From: Acidobacteriota bacterium
GTDB taxonomy: Bacteria; Acidobacteriota; Terriglobia; Acidiferrales; UBA7541
Direction: 5' to 3'
Assembly (NCBI GenBank): GCA_003154775.1
Contig: PMES01000036.1
Coordinates: 23,558 to 78,073 of the forward strand
Length of the DNA stretch: 54,516 nucleotides
In this document: in pieces, positions 31,526 through 40,166 of the stretch
Layout: each line of letters begins with the position of its first letter
Numbering within the stretch: the first letter of the stretch is position 1
Program-made: the position numbers and the translations under genes
The notes under the pieces: model-generated
The model's database searches: none
Told to the model about the DNA's origin: nothing
What the model saw: the letters and a program-made list of their open reading frames with translations, nothing else

Positions 31526-32988
31526 ACAAAATGATCACAACGTTGAACTTACCCGCTCCGCCGAAAGCAGATGGCGCAAGGCAAGCGCAGTGGGAAGAGA
31601 TTCGCTCCGTCTTTCCCATCTATTTAGCCCTGGCCAAAAATCTGCAACTTGAAATTCCCTTCCCGCCGAACAAGCGCGTCTTGCCGGAGAGGGCGGATCT
31701 GGACCTGTTCAGCCGCGCCCTGGCATGGCTGGATTCCATGGACCAGCGAGTGCTGGTGCACCAGTTGCGGCACCTGCTGCAAATGACCACGCTGAATGCC
31801 AGCGAAAGCGGGCTGCGCGCGCTGATCATGCGGCACCTGCGGAAGCCGGCGAAGTCCCCGATGGACCGCGACAAAATCGACTTTCTGATGGTGCAGTATT
31901 TTGCGCTGTGCGTGCCCACCAAAATTTATCACAAGCAGATTGAACTGAACGACGTGGCGCAGGTGATGAAGCCGGTGCTGGGAGAGACAGACACTGCTCC
32001 GCTGCCGTGGTGCGAACCGCTGGAGAAGATGATCGTGGCCTTGAGGTCGCTCAAGAGCGTGCGGGACATCCTGAAGACGGACTTCATCGAACAGGGGCGG
32101 CGAGTGAAAGAGAAGGCCGGAGGGATGTTCTACGACCCCTCGGCGATGCTGGCGTTTGTGCGCTTCAATTTCCTGCTGAGGCGGACGCTAATCGAGTTAA
32201 TGCACGCGGATCTGATTTTCATACGCTCCGGGATCAACCACCTGGAACAAGCCGGGGCAAGAACGATGGATTGCCAGACCTTTGGACTGACGTCCGCGGA
32301 GCCGATCGCGCGAGTGCGGGCGCTGGCGGACGACTGGAAGCAGCCGTTCCAGAAGGAATACACGGAGCGCTCCGTGAGCCAGGCATTCGAGAAGTTGCTG
32401 GCACTTCGAGCAGACGTGGATCGCACGGCGGTGCGCGCGTTGGGCAAATCGCTCGACGCAGTTGCCATCAAGCCCACACCAGAAAAGGCTGTGGGAGGCA
32501 ACGGAGCGGTGGCGACACCTGGTGCGGCACGTACGAGCGAGAAGGCCGAAGCCGCGGCGAATCGCAAGGCCGAGGAAGCGAAGCCCGAACTCGATTTCGA
32601 GTCGTGCATGGAACAGGTCTGGGAACAACTGATATCTGCGCCGCCTTCGCGAGGCCGTTCGATGACGACGGTGCGAGTAGGCGGAGCGCGGCTGCTGATG
32701 TCGTCGTGGGAAGTGGCGGCGTTTGTGACCGAAGACGGGCCGGCCGCGGAAGATTTGCGGCGCGCGGTGGTGGCACGGGCGCTGGTGACGGCGGCGATAG
32801 AAAAGGCCAAGGAATCGGGGAACGCGACGGGACTGGATCGCGTGCTGCCGATCGCGCGCGTGGAGGTTTCGCGGCTGCAGGAACGCGTGGAAATGGCAAA
32901 ACAGGCGAAAGACACGGAAGCGGCGGTAAATCTGGGAATCAGCACGAAGCGCCTGCTATCCGCGCTGGACGAAGCCGAGAAATTGTAA
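31507..32988 (+). CDS. Helical protein of unknown function, 493 aa
   Basis: No known domain is apparent. The first 300 residues are strongly helical and Leu-rich, with conserved-looking blocks such as DQRVLVHQLRHLLQMTTLNA and LAFVRFNFLLRRTLIELM. A low-complexity charged linker (about 330-370, rich in Ala, Glu and Lys) leads to a C-terminal domain with SRGRSMTTVRVGGARLLMSS and a helical end. There is no signal peptide or membrane segment. GGAAGG precedes the ATG at 31507; an ATG at 31531 is an alternative. It lies between the small unknown gene and the receiver-HisKA gene in one probable transcript. Confidence 0.8.
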   Translation: MDETTVNKMITTLNLPAPPKADGARQAQWEEIRSVFPIYLALAKNLQLEIPFPPNKRVLPERADLDLFSRALAWLDSMDQRVLVHQLRHLLQMTTLNASESGLRALIMRHLRKPAKSPMDRDKIDFLMVQYFALCVPTKIYHKQIELNDVAQVMKPVLGETDTAPLPWCEPLEKMIVALRSLKSVRDILKTDFIEQGRRVKEKAGGMFYDPSAMLAFVRFNFLLRRTLIELMHADLIFIRSGINHLEQAGARTMDCQTFGLTSAEPIARVRALADDWKQPFQKEYTERSVSQAFEKLLALRADVDRTAVRALGKSLDAVAIKPTPEKAVGGNGAVATPGAARTSEKAEAAANRKAEEAKPELDFESCMEQVWEQLISAPPSRGRSMTTVRVGGARLLMSSWEVAAFVTEDGPAAEDLRRAVVARALVTAAIEKAKESGNATGLDRVLPIARVEVSRLQERVEMAKQAKDTEAAVNLGISTKRLLSALDEAEKL

Positions 32989-33042
32989 TTCCCTGCTGGG
33001 AGCGATGGCAGGCAAGGAACACAGTCAGGGAGCGGATCTCTC

Positions 33043-33726
33043 TTGCGAAACACCAGCGTATTGATACTCACGGACGACGCCGAGTTTGCGCGATTGCTGA
33101 GCGCGTGCTGGCAAGTGGAACGCCAGCTTCCCGGCCTTTCCGTAGTGACCAGCGACTTATGGCAGAACGGCGGCGGAGTTTACCCCGACCTGGTGGTGAT
33201 CGGACCGTTGCAGGAGGGAAAGCTGGCGGAAGCGCTGCGCGCGATGGAGCCGAATGTGGCGGTGATTTTATGCGCGCCGGCGGAGGCGCAGGAACTGGGG
33301 CTTTTGCGGAAGCGCTACCCGCGGCTGTTGCACGTGCCTCTGAGAGAAGATTGGACGCAGATGGTGCTGCTGCTGGCCGGTGAGTCCTTGCGGCGAACGC
33401 AAGCGGTGCAACAGATAAAGCGGGCGGAACAGCGCGCGGCGGAGAATGCCAGCCAGGCGATGCTGGGACGGTACATGACCGACATGAAGCACAGCGTGAA
33501 TAACGCGCTGACTTCACTGCTGGGAAACGCCGAATTGCTTTTGCTGGAGCCGGGGCAGCTTTCGGCGCAGTCCATTGCGCAAATCAAGACGATTCACACG
33601 ATGGCCATGCGGATCAACGAAATCATGCAGAGATTCTCATCGCTCGCCAGCGAAGTGCGGGAGGGTGAGACGCCTTCTCAAGGTGAGACAGAAGAGGCCC
33701 CGGCGTCGCTGTATCCGCGCCGTTAA
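33043..33726 (+). CDS. Pseudo-receiver fused to HisKA-like domain, no ATPase
   Basis: A 227-residue protein. Residues 1-115 look like a receiver (VLILTDDAEFARLL) but the phosphoacceptor position reads PDLVVIGPLQE, with Gly in place of Asp. After a coiled linker, residues 140-200 form a dimerisation helix pair: His150 in TDMKHSVNNALTSLLGNAEL resembles a HisKA H box. The HATPase domain is absent, so it cannot phosphorylate itself. It may be a phosphotransfer or scaffold protein, similar in idea to ChpT or Spo0B. The start is a TTG with GGGAG ten bases before it. The C-terminal GETPSQGET repeat is encoded by two TGAGAC sites thought to serve the next promoter. Confidence 0.8.
   Translation: MRNTSVLILTDDAEFARLLSACWQVERQLPGLSVVTSDLWQNGGGVYPDLVVIGPLQEGKLAEALRAMEPNVAVILCAPAEAQELGLLRKRYPRLLHVPLREDWTQMVLLLAGESLRRTQAVQQIKRAEQRAAENASQAMLGRYMTDMKHSVNNALTSLLGNAELLLLEPGQLSAQSIAQIKTIHTMAMRINEIMQRFSSLASEVREGETPSQGETEEAPASLYPRR
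33666..33689. promoter_or_regulatory. TGAGAC sites inside coding sequence (putative enhancer)
   Basis: TGAGAC (33666-33671) and TGAGAC (33684-33689) stand 18 bp apart with an inverted TTCTCA between them. They lie 144-167 bp upstream of the predicted start at 33833, inside the last codons of the preceding gene. Confidence 0.6.
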
Positions 33727-33806
33727 GCGCTCTTCGCACGCGCACAACTCCAGTCTTTGCAGCCAGATAAAGAAAATAGACACGCCGCTTTAAGGAACCT
33801 CCAAGC

Positions 33807-33822
33807 TGGCCGCTGACGTGCA
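33807..33822 (+). promoter_or_regulatory. Sigma-54-type promoter of the second chemosensory operon
   Basis: TGGCCGCTGACGTGCA has TGGC, exact GG-N10-GC spacing and TGCA. The predicted start is 33833, 27 bases before the GTG of the CheY-like gene. With the TGAGAC pair upstream it has the full layout of an activator-dependent sigma-54 promoter. Confidence 0.62.
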
Positions 33823-33859
33823 ATTTTCTGACGTGGAGAACTATGCGGGGTAGAAGCTC

Positions 33860-34222
33860 GTGCAGAAAAAAGTGCTGATTGTCGATGATTCGCCGTCGCA
33901 AGTGCGGCTGATCCAGGGATTGCTGGAGCCGGAGGGCTATTGGCCTGTGGGGTTGAGTGACCCGAAGCGCGTGGAAGAGGCCATTGTCGTGGAGCGGCCA
34001 AGCGTGATTTTGCTGGACGTGGTGATGCCAGAGCGAAACGGATTTCAGGTTTGCCGGGAGTTGAAGAGCAACGCAGAGTTCAATTCGATCCCGGTGATTC
34101 TGGTGACCTCAAAGGACACCGCGAGTGACCGCTACTGGGGCGAACAACAGGGTGCCGATGGGTACGTGACAAAGCCCTTTACGCGGGAAGAATTGCTGCG
34201 GGCCGTTCGCAGGTTCGCGTGA
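33860..34222 (+). CDS. CheY/PilH-like response regulator
   Basis: A single receiver of 120 residues with VLIVDDSPSQ, the phosphoacceptor Asp53 in ILLDVVMP, the conserved Thr in LVTSKD and Lys105 in VTKPF. The sequence resembles the PilG/PilH and FrzS-like receivers of pilus-linked chemosensory systems more than flagellar CheY. The start is a GTG; the ribosome site is weak. It is the first gene after a sigma-54-type promoter and begins the run of ten signalling genes to 43.9 kb. Confidence 0.9.
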   Translation: MQKKVLIVDDSPSQVRLIQGLLEPEGYWPVGLSDPKRVEEAIVVERPSVILLDVVMPERNGFQVCRELKSNAEFNSIPVILVTSKDTASDRYWGEQQGADGYVTKPFTREELLRAVRRFA

Positions 34223-34244
34223 TGGAACGGAGAAAGAGCGAAGC

Positions 34245-34775
34245 ATGAGCGACGATTTCCAACTGGCGCCCCTCCCCGCGGATGCGGAAGTCGGGGAGAT
34301 GCTGGAAGCGCTGGGCAATGTGGCCGAGCGTCCCCCGGAATCGCAGTACTGCGTGTTCCGAAGCGGACGCGAGCGGTTTTGTTTGCCGGTGCTGGACGTC
34401 GAAGAGGTGCTGGAGTGGCCGCTGGTGACGAAGCTGCCGCTGGCCCCGGCGTATGTGCTGGGGATTTTCAATTTGCGCGGCGCGATTGTGCCGCTGATCG
34501 ATATTGCCTTGACGGAAGGCAGACGCCCCGGGTTGCTGCCGAAGCACGTGGTGGTGGCGTTGCTGAGGAGCGACAGTCATCACGACGATCTGCGGCTGGG
34601 GATTGCGGCGGATGAAGTAGTGGGGACCTATTCGGTGAACGATGCGGAAGACTTGCTGGAGCAAGCGCCGGAAAACGTGCCGCATTGTGTGGGCATGCTG
34701 CGACACGACGACCGGCTGGCTCTGGTGATTGATTTACGCCGGCTCCTGGAAGTTTACCCAGGGCCGAGCATCTGA
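34245..34775 (+). CDS. cheW: CheW-like coupling protein
   Basis: A CheW domain of about 135 residues after a 30-residue acidic lead. [20 protein letters not shown] opens the domain, and [17 protein letters not shown] is the conserved block. It lies 28 bases before the MCP gene, so it probably couples that receptor to the CheA of this cluster. The loops differ from the CheW of the first operon, which fits separate arrays. Confidence 0.9.
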   Translation: MSDDFQLAPLPADAEVGEMLEALGNVAERPPESQYCVFRSGRERFCLPVLDVEEVLEWPLVTKLPLAPAYVLGIFNLRGAIVPLIDIALTEGRRPGLLPKHVVVALLRSDSHHDDLRLGIAADEVVGTYSVNDAEDLLEQAPENVPHCVGMLRHDDRLALVIDLRRLLEVYPGPSI

Positions 34776-34803
34776 CGAGATTCGGAAGGTTTGGGAGGCC
34801 GGA

Positions 34804-36222
34804 ATGAAATCGCGACTGAGTAGCACAATCTGGACGCTGGTAATCCTGAACGGCGTCGCGTTATTCGCCGTGCTGTGGCTGGCGTACAGCGCGGGACGCC
34901 AGTCAAGCGGGGGCGCGTTCGAGCCCAGCGGGTTGATTATCCCAGGGGTTGTAGCGCTGGGGATCAGCATCGTGCTGGCCTGGCGGCTGGGGAGCGCGAT
35001 CCTGACGCCGGTGAACGAGCTCTCGGACTTTTCCGAGCGGCTTGCGGCGGGCGACACCAAAGTGCGCGCGGACGTGTCCTCGAACGACGAGTTCGGGTAC
35101 ATCGCGGAGAACTTGAACCGCGCGGTGGCCAAGGTCTCGAAGGCCTCGAGCAACCAGGAAGCCAATGAAGCCCTGCAGCGGAGCATTACGGATCTGTTGG
35201 CGGTGATCAACCAGGTGGCGCGCGGCGATTTGACGTTGCGCGGGAAGGTGACCAACGACGCGCTGGGCAACGTGGCGGACTCCATCAACTACATGCTCGA
35301 CAACTTCACCAAGGTGCTGGAACGCGTGCGCAAGGCGGCCATGGAAGTGACCGCGTGCTCGAACAACATTCTGGTGGCGGCGGACGAGATGCAGGCGGGC
35401 GCAACGCAACAGGACCAGGAAATCACGAACACATCGAGCGCGGTGGAAGAGCTGACGGTATCGATGAAACAAGTGTCCAACAACGCGGAAGCGAGCGCGG
35501 AAGCGGCGCGCCGCGCGCTGGATGCAGCCGAACAAGGCAACCGCGCGGTGCGCGATACGCTGGACGGAATGCAGCGGATTCGGGCTTCGGTGCAGGCGAC
35601 GGCAAAGAAAATCAAGTCGCTAGGCGACCGTTCGCTGGAAATTTCGGAAATCATCAACGTGATTAACGACATCACGGAACAGACGAACTTGCTGGCGTTG
35701 AACGCCGCCATCGAGGCGGCACGCGCGGGCGAGGCGGGACGCGGGTTCGCGGTTGTCGCTGACGAAGTTCGTAAGCTGGCGGAACACTCCCGGAGCGCGA
35801 CGAAAGACATCGCCGCATTGATCAAGGCCATCCAGGCGGAAACGAACGAGGCCGTGGTGGTCATGGAAGAAGGCACGAAGGAAGTGGAGTCCGGGGCAAC
35901 GCTGGCCGATCAGGCGGGCCGCGCGCTGGACGCGATTTCCAGCGTGGTGCGGCAGTCGGCGGAACTGGTGCAGGAAATTTCCCTGGCGTCGAAACAGCAG
36001 GTGCGCGGCACGGAGGGCGTGGCGCACGCCATGCAGATCATCTCCAACATCACGCGGCAGACCTCGCAAGGCACACGCGGCACGGTGGCAACGGTGAGCC
36101 AACTGGTGAAGTTGTCCGACCAGTTGAACGAAGCGCTGGCGCAATTCCGCGCGCAGTCGAAAGGGGCGGCCCGTGCGGCTGAAGAGTCGGACCGGCCAGT
36201 CCCGGCGGGCGCGGCTCGATAG
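34804..36222 (+). CDS. Methyl-accepting protein without a sensor domain
   Basis: A 472-residue receptor. TM1 (about residues 9-30) and TM2 (about 43-65) are separated by only about a dozen residues, so there is no periplasmic ligand domain. HAMP-like segments follow (about 65-195), then the signalling hairpin with the tip [19 protein letters not shown]. The tail is short and Ala-rich. GGGAGG precedes the ATG at 34804. Lacking a sensor, it may take input through the membrane, from a partner protein, or through its cytoplasmic part, as proposed for some Frz and Pil receptors. It shares an operon with CheW, CheR and CheA. Confidence 0.93.
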   Translation: MKSRLSSTIWTLVILNGVALFAVLWLAYSAGRQSSGGAFEPSGLIIPGVVALGISIVLAWRLGSAILTPVNELSDFSERLAAGDTKVRADVSSNDEFGYIAENLNRAVAKVSKASSNQEANEALQRSITDLLAVINQVARGDLTLRGKVTNDALGNVADSINYMLDNFTKVLERVRKAAMEVTACSNNILVAADEMQAGATQQDQEITNTSSAVEELTVSMKQVSNNAEASAEAARRALDAAEQGNRAVRDTLDGMQRIRASVQATAKKIKSLGDRSLEISEIINVINDITEQTNLLALNAAIEAARAGEAGRGFAVVADEVRKLAEHSRSATKDIAALIKAIQAETNEAVVVMEEGTKEVESGATLADQAGRALDAISSVVRQSAELVQEISLASKQQVRGTEGVAHAMQIISNITRQTSQGTRGTVATVSQLVKLSDQLNEALAQFRAQSKGAARAAEESDRPVPAGAAR

Positions 36223-36261
36223 CGGTAAAACCACGCCCGGGCGCGAGGCCGGGGCAAAAGC

Positions 36262-37155
36262 GTGACCAAGATGAGCGAACGCCACGGGGCGGGACACGGT
36301 TTGAGCGAACACGAGCTGAGCGAGATCCGCATGCTGATCGAGGAGCGGACAGGCATTCATTTCGACCAGTCGCGGGAGAGGTTCTTCTCCACGCGAGTCC
36401 GGGAACATGTGCATGATCGAGGTTTCACGCGCGGGAACGAACTGCTGCGGGCGATTCGCAAGACGAACGTGGAGTATGAAACGCTGTTGGAACGGCTGCT
36501 AACGCAGGAGACGTCGTTTTTCCGGTATCCGGCGGTGTTCGACGCTTTCGAGAAGCGCGTGCTGCCGGAACTGCACACCATAAAATTCTGGAAGAATCCG
36601 CGGACACTGCGCGTGTGGAGCGCGGGGTGTTCGACAGGCGAGGAGCCGTACTCGATCGCAATCACCATCCTGGACTCGCTTTCCTTCGCGGACGCCTGGA
36701 ACGTGGAGATTCTGGCGACGGATCTGGGCCGGCAGGCGTTGAAGAAAGCAGAGCACGCGACCTACTCCGGGCGCAGCATCGCCAGCGTGAACGAACAGCA
36801 ACTAGCGGCGCATTTCACGGCGGTGAACGGCGGGTATCAGGTGAAACCCCGGCTGCGGAGGCTGGTGACATTCGCGCAAATGAATTTGGCTTCGCCGGTG
36901 TATGTGGGCCGCATGGACCTGATTTTCTGCATGAACGTGCTGATTTATTTCACGGAAGAGCGGCGGCGGACGCTGGTGCAGAAGTTTTATGAGTCGCTGG
37001 AGCCGGGCGGATACCTGTTTCTGGGGCACTCCGAGTCGATCTCGAAGATGCCGGTGAAATTTCAGGCCATCGTGCTGGGCGATTGCATTTTGTACCGTAA
37101 GCCGACGGCGGAAGAGTTGCAGAAGCCGGAATTGGTGGCGGAGGGACGCGCGTGA
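36262..37155 (+). CDS. cheR: Chemotaxis methyltransferase CheR
   Basis: An S-adenosylmethionine-dependent receptor methyltransferase of 297 residues. The N-terminal domain has LTQETSFFRYPAVF, and the catalytic domain has VWSAGCSTGEEPYSIA and LIFCMNVLIYF. GGYLFLGHSESI is also present. It overlaps the CheA gene by four bases (GTGA). The start may be the GTG at 36262 or the ATG nine bases later. It lacks the Pro-rich insertion of the other CheR in this window. Confidence 0.95.
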   Translation: MTKMSERHGAGHGLSEHELSEIRMLIEERTGIHFDQSRERFFSTRVREHVHDRGFTRGNELLRAIRKTNVEYETLLERLLTQETSFFRYPAVFDAFEKRVLPELHTIKFWKNPRTLRVWSAGCSTGEEPYSIAITILDSLSFADAWNVEILATDLGRQALKKAEHATYSGRSIASVNEQQLAAHFTAVNGGYQVKPRLRRLVTFAQMNLASPVYVGRMDLIFCMNVLIYFTEERRRTLVQKFYESLEPGGYLFLGHSESISKMPVKFQAIVLGDCILYRKPTAEELQKPELVAEGRA

Positions 37156-40100
37156 GCATGCCGGACCGCGAATCCGTCGAGATGTTCCTCCAGGAAGCGT
37201 CGGAGCACCTGCAATACCTGCGGGAGTACGTGGGTGTGCTGCAAGAGGTTTCACCGCGCCGCGAAGACATGGAGCGGCTGTACATTGCGGCGCACACGCT
37301 CAGCGGCACTTCGGCGAGTTACGGCTTCCCAAGATTTTCGGAGGTTGCGGCGAAGCTGGCGCACGTCTTCCAGTATGCGCTGAATGCGCCGCTGGGAGGC
37401 GATCTGCACGGGCCGCTGACGGAGTTTCTCTCCGACGGTATTTCCGTGCTGGAGACCTGCTTGCTGGAAATGAGCGACACCGGGCAGGAGAACGTGGAGG
37501 ATATGGCCGCGTTCAAGGAGAGGTACCGCTTTGCCTTTCCGCCTGAGCCGCCGCCCTTGAATTTGTCCCAGCCCGGGGAAGACGCACGGGCAGAGGCAGA
37601 AGCGCAGGCACAGGCCGAGTCGCAAGCTGCCGCGAGGGACGCCGAGACGGCGACGGTGGGATTGACAGGTTCGTATTTCGATGCGCTGCCTACCGATGAC
37701 GAAGTGCCGGACGAAATTCTGGAATTTTTCCAACCCGAGGCGGAAGAGCATTTGCAAGTAGTGAGCGACTGTCTGCTCTCGCTGGAGGGCAACAACAATC
37801 CGGAAGAGATCAACCGGTTGTTCCGCGCGATTCATACGGTGAAGGGTTCGGCGGCGCAGGTAGGCTTGCGGCGCCTGGGCGCGATTGCGCACCGCGTGGA
37901 AGATTTGATCGGCCGCATGCGCGACGGCGAAATCCAGCCGTCACCGGCGGTCGTGGATTTGTGCCTTGAGTCCGTGGATGTGTTGAAACAGACGCTGCAC
38001 CGCGACTGGGCGGATGAAGCAGATATGCGGGCGGGCGTGGATTCGCTGCTGGGGCGCATCGCGGAGTTCGCGCCGCAGGAAGTGGAAGAAGAAGCGCCAG
38101 TGGCGGCCGCAGTGGAATCAGAAGCGGCGGGCGTGGAAACCGGCAAGCCGGCAATCGAACGCGCGGCGGCTAAGCAAAGCGCCCGCGGCAGCCAGAAAAA
38201 GGCATCGGTATCGAAGTCCGTGCGCATCGCGCTGGCACGGCTCGACCGCATGATGAACACCGTCGGCGAGTTGGTGATCAATCGGACTAAGATGCTGGGG
38301 CGCGTGGCGGAGCTCGAGAAGCTGATCGACACGCTGAGCTTTTCGAAGGAACGCCTGCAGAACAAGGTCAACGAGTTTCAGGAGAAGTACGAGTTCAACC
38401 GGCTGAGGACACTGCAACCGGGGACGCCGTGGGCGGCTTCCCAAACGCAGAAGATGCTGACGAGCGCGGCGGCGGGCGAGGCGTCGTATCTGGAAGAGTT
38501 CAGCGAATTGGAGATGGACCGCTACGACGATTTCAACATATTGTCGCGGTCGATGACGGAAATATCGGCGGACGTAAACGAAGTGCTGTCGCAGCTCGAG
38601 GGATTCATCGGACGGGTGGAAGGCGACATCGACGAATTCAGCAAGCTGGCGCATCACCTGCAGGACGAAATTACGGCCGCGCGCATGGTGCCAATCGGAA
38701 CACTCTATTCCCTGCTCTCGCGGACGGTGCGGGACGCCGCGAAATCGGCAAAGAAGAAGGTGGAGCTGGAGTTTTCCGGGAGCGAAACGGAACTCGACAA
38801 CAACATCATCCAGCAAATTTCCGATCCGCTGGTGCATCTGGTGCGGAATTCCGTGGCGCATGGCATTGAGGGTCCGGCGGATCGCGCCGCTGCCGGCAAA
38901 CAGGAACAGGGCACGGTGTTTTTGCGCGCGTATCACCGCGGCAACCACATTTACATTGAAGTGGAAGACAACGGCCGAGGAATCGATTACCAGCGCGTGA
39001 AACAGAGCGCGATCGATTGCGGGCTGGTGTCCGCGGAAACGGCGAACCGGCTGACCGAGCGCGACCTGCGCGAGATGCTATTCCACCCGGGCTTTTCGAC
39101 CGCGGTGGTGAAGACGGAATTGGCGGGGCGCGGCGTGGGGCTCGATGTGGTGCGATCCAACCTGAACGCGCTGAATGGCGAAATCGAAGTGCGCAGCACG
39201 GCGGGGCTGGGGACGAAGTTCACGCTGAAGGTGCCGTTGACGCTGATTATTTCGCCGGCGCTCTTCGTGCGCTGCGGCGCGACCCATTTTGCGCTGCCGC
39301 TCGCGGTGGTGGAAGAGATTCGGCGGCTGCGCGCGGATGAAATCGAGGATGTGGGCGGGAAGCTGCTGACGAAGGTGCGCGACGTCGTGACGGAAGTGGT
39401 GCGGCTTGATTCGTATCTGGGGCTGCCGCCGCTGGAACCGATCAACGGGTATTTCCGCATGGTAGTGGCAAATGCAGGGAGCCGGCAGATCGGCCTGGTC
39501 GTCGAGGAAGTGCTGGGCAAAGACGAAATCGTCATCAAGAACCTGGGCGAGTATTTGCGGCGCGTAAAGCTCTTTCCCGGGACGACGATTGCGCCGGATG
39601 GCAGCCTGATTCTGCTGATTGACCTGAACCGCATGGTGGCGAACGAGCCGAGTGAGCGGCGCGCGGTGCAGGCGAGCCCGAGCGCGGCGCGTGTGTTCGC
39701 GCCGGGGTCGACGGCCGTGGCGCGCGGAACGATTCCAAGCGATGCGATCGATCGCGTGGAGCAGGAGCGCGTGATCGTGATTGCGGACGATTCGATCAGC
39801 GTACGCAAGTTTGTGGGACGCATGCTGGAGAAGAACGGCTTCCGCGTGAAACTGGCCGCAGATGGACTCGAGGCGGCGGAACTGGTGTCGCAGCATGGCT
39901 GCCACCTGGTGATCACGGACCTGGAAATGCCGCGCATGACGGGTTACGAGCTGATGACGCAATTGCGGCAAAGTCCGGCGACACGGCGCATCCCGGTGAT
40001 GGTGGTGACTTCGCGCGCAGGCGCGAAGCACCGCGACCGCGCGTTGAAGGAAGGGGCTTCGGCATTTTTGACCAAACCAGTGCAGGAAGATCAGTTGCTG

Positions 40101-40160
40101 GCGGCAGTGGAGCAACTTATGGGCAAGGAGGCGGCACGTCCGGTTGTGCCGGTCGGGTAA
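37152..40160 (+). CDS. cheA: Hybrid chemotaxis kinase CheA with two HPt domains and a receiver
   Basis: A 1002-residue kinase of the ChpA/FrzE type. HPt1 has His48 in AAHTLSGTSASYGF and HPt2 has His228 in AIHTVKGSAAQVGL; an Ala/Glu-rich linker separates them. The dimerisation domain starts near ARLDRMMNTVGELVINRTK. The ATPase has HLVRNSVAHGIEG, DNGRGID and GRGVGLDVVRS. A CheW-like domain and a C-terminal receiver follow, with ADDS and the acceptor Asp in VITDLEMPRMTG. HPt1 has Ser in place of the usual Lys after His-Thr-Leu. The start is a GTG overlapping the cheR stop; an ATG six bases on is possible. Confidence 0.96.
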   Translation: MSMPDRESVEMFLQEASEHLQYLREYVGVLQEVSPRREDMERLYIAAHTLSGTSASYGFPRFSEVAAKLAHVFQYALNAPLGGDLHGPLTEFLSDGISVLETCLLEMSDTGQENVEDMAAFKERYRFAFPPEPPPLNLSQPGEDARAEAEAQAQAESQAAARDAETATVGLTGSYFDALPTDDEVPDEILEFFQPEAEEHLQVVSDCLLSLEGNNNPEEINRLFRAIHTVKGSAAQVGLRRLGAIAHRVEDLIGRMRDGEIQPSPAVVDLCLESVDVLKQTLHRDWADEADMRAGVDSLLGRIAEFAPQEVEEEAPVAAAVESEAAGVETGKPAIERAAAKQSARGSQKKASVSKSVRIALARLDRMMNTVGELVINRTKMLGRVAELEKLIDTLSFSKERLQNKVNEFQEKYEFNRLRTLQPGTPWAASQTQKMLTSAAAGEASYLEEFSELEMDRYDDFNILSRSMTEISADVNEVLSQLEGFIGRVEGDIDEFSKLAHHLQDEITAARMVPIGTLYSLLSRTVRDAAKSAKKKVELEFSGSETELDNNIIQQISDPLVHLVRNSVAHGIEGPADRAAAGKQEQGTVFLRAYHRGNHIYIEVEDNGRGIDYQRVKQSAIDCGLVSAETANRLTERDLREMLFHPGFSTAVVKTELAGRGVGLDVVRSNLNALNGEIEVRSTAGLGTKFTLKVPLTLIISPALFVRCGATHFALPLAVVEEIRRLRADEIEDVGGKLLTKVRDVVTEVVRLDSYLGLPPLEPINGYFRMVVANAGSRQIGLVVEEVLGKDEIVIKNLGEYLRRVKLFPGTTIAPDGSLILLIDLNRMVANEPSERRAVQASPSAARVFAPGSTAVARGTIPSDAIDRVEQERVIVIADDSISVRKFVGRMLEKNGFRVKLAADGLEAAELVSQHGCHLVITDLEMPRMTGYELMTQLRQSPATRRIPVMVVTSRAGAKHRDRALKEGASAFLTKPVQEDQLLAAVEQLMGKEAARPVVPVG

Positions 40161-40166
40161 GCGAAA

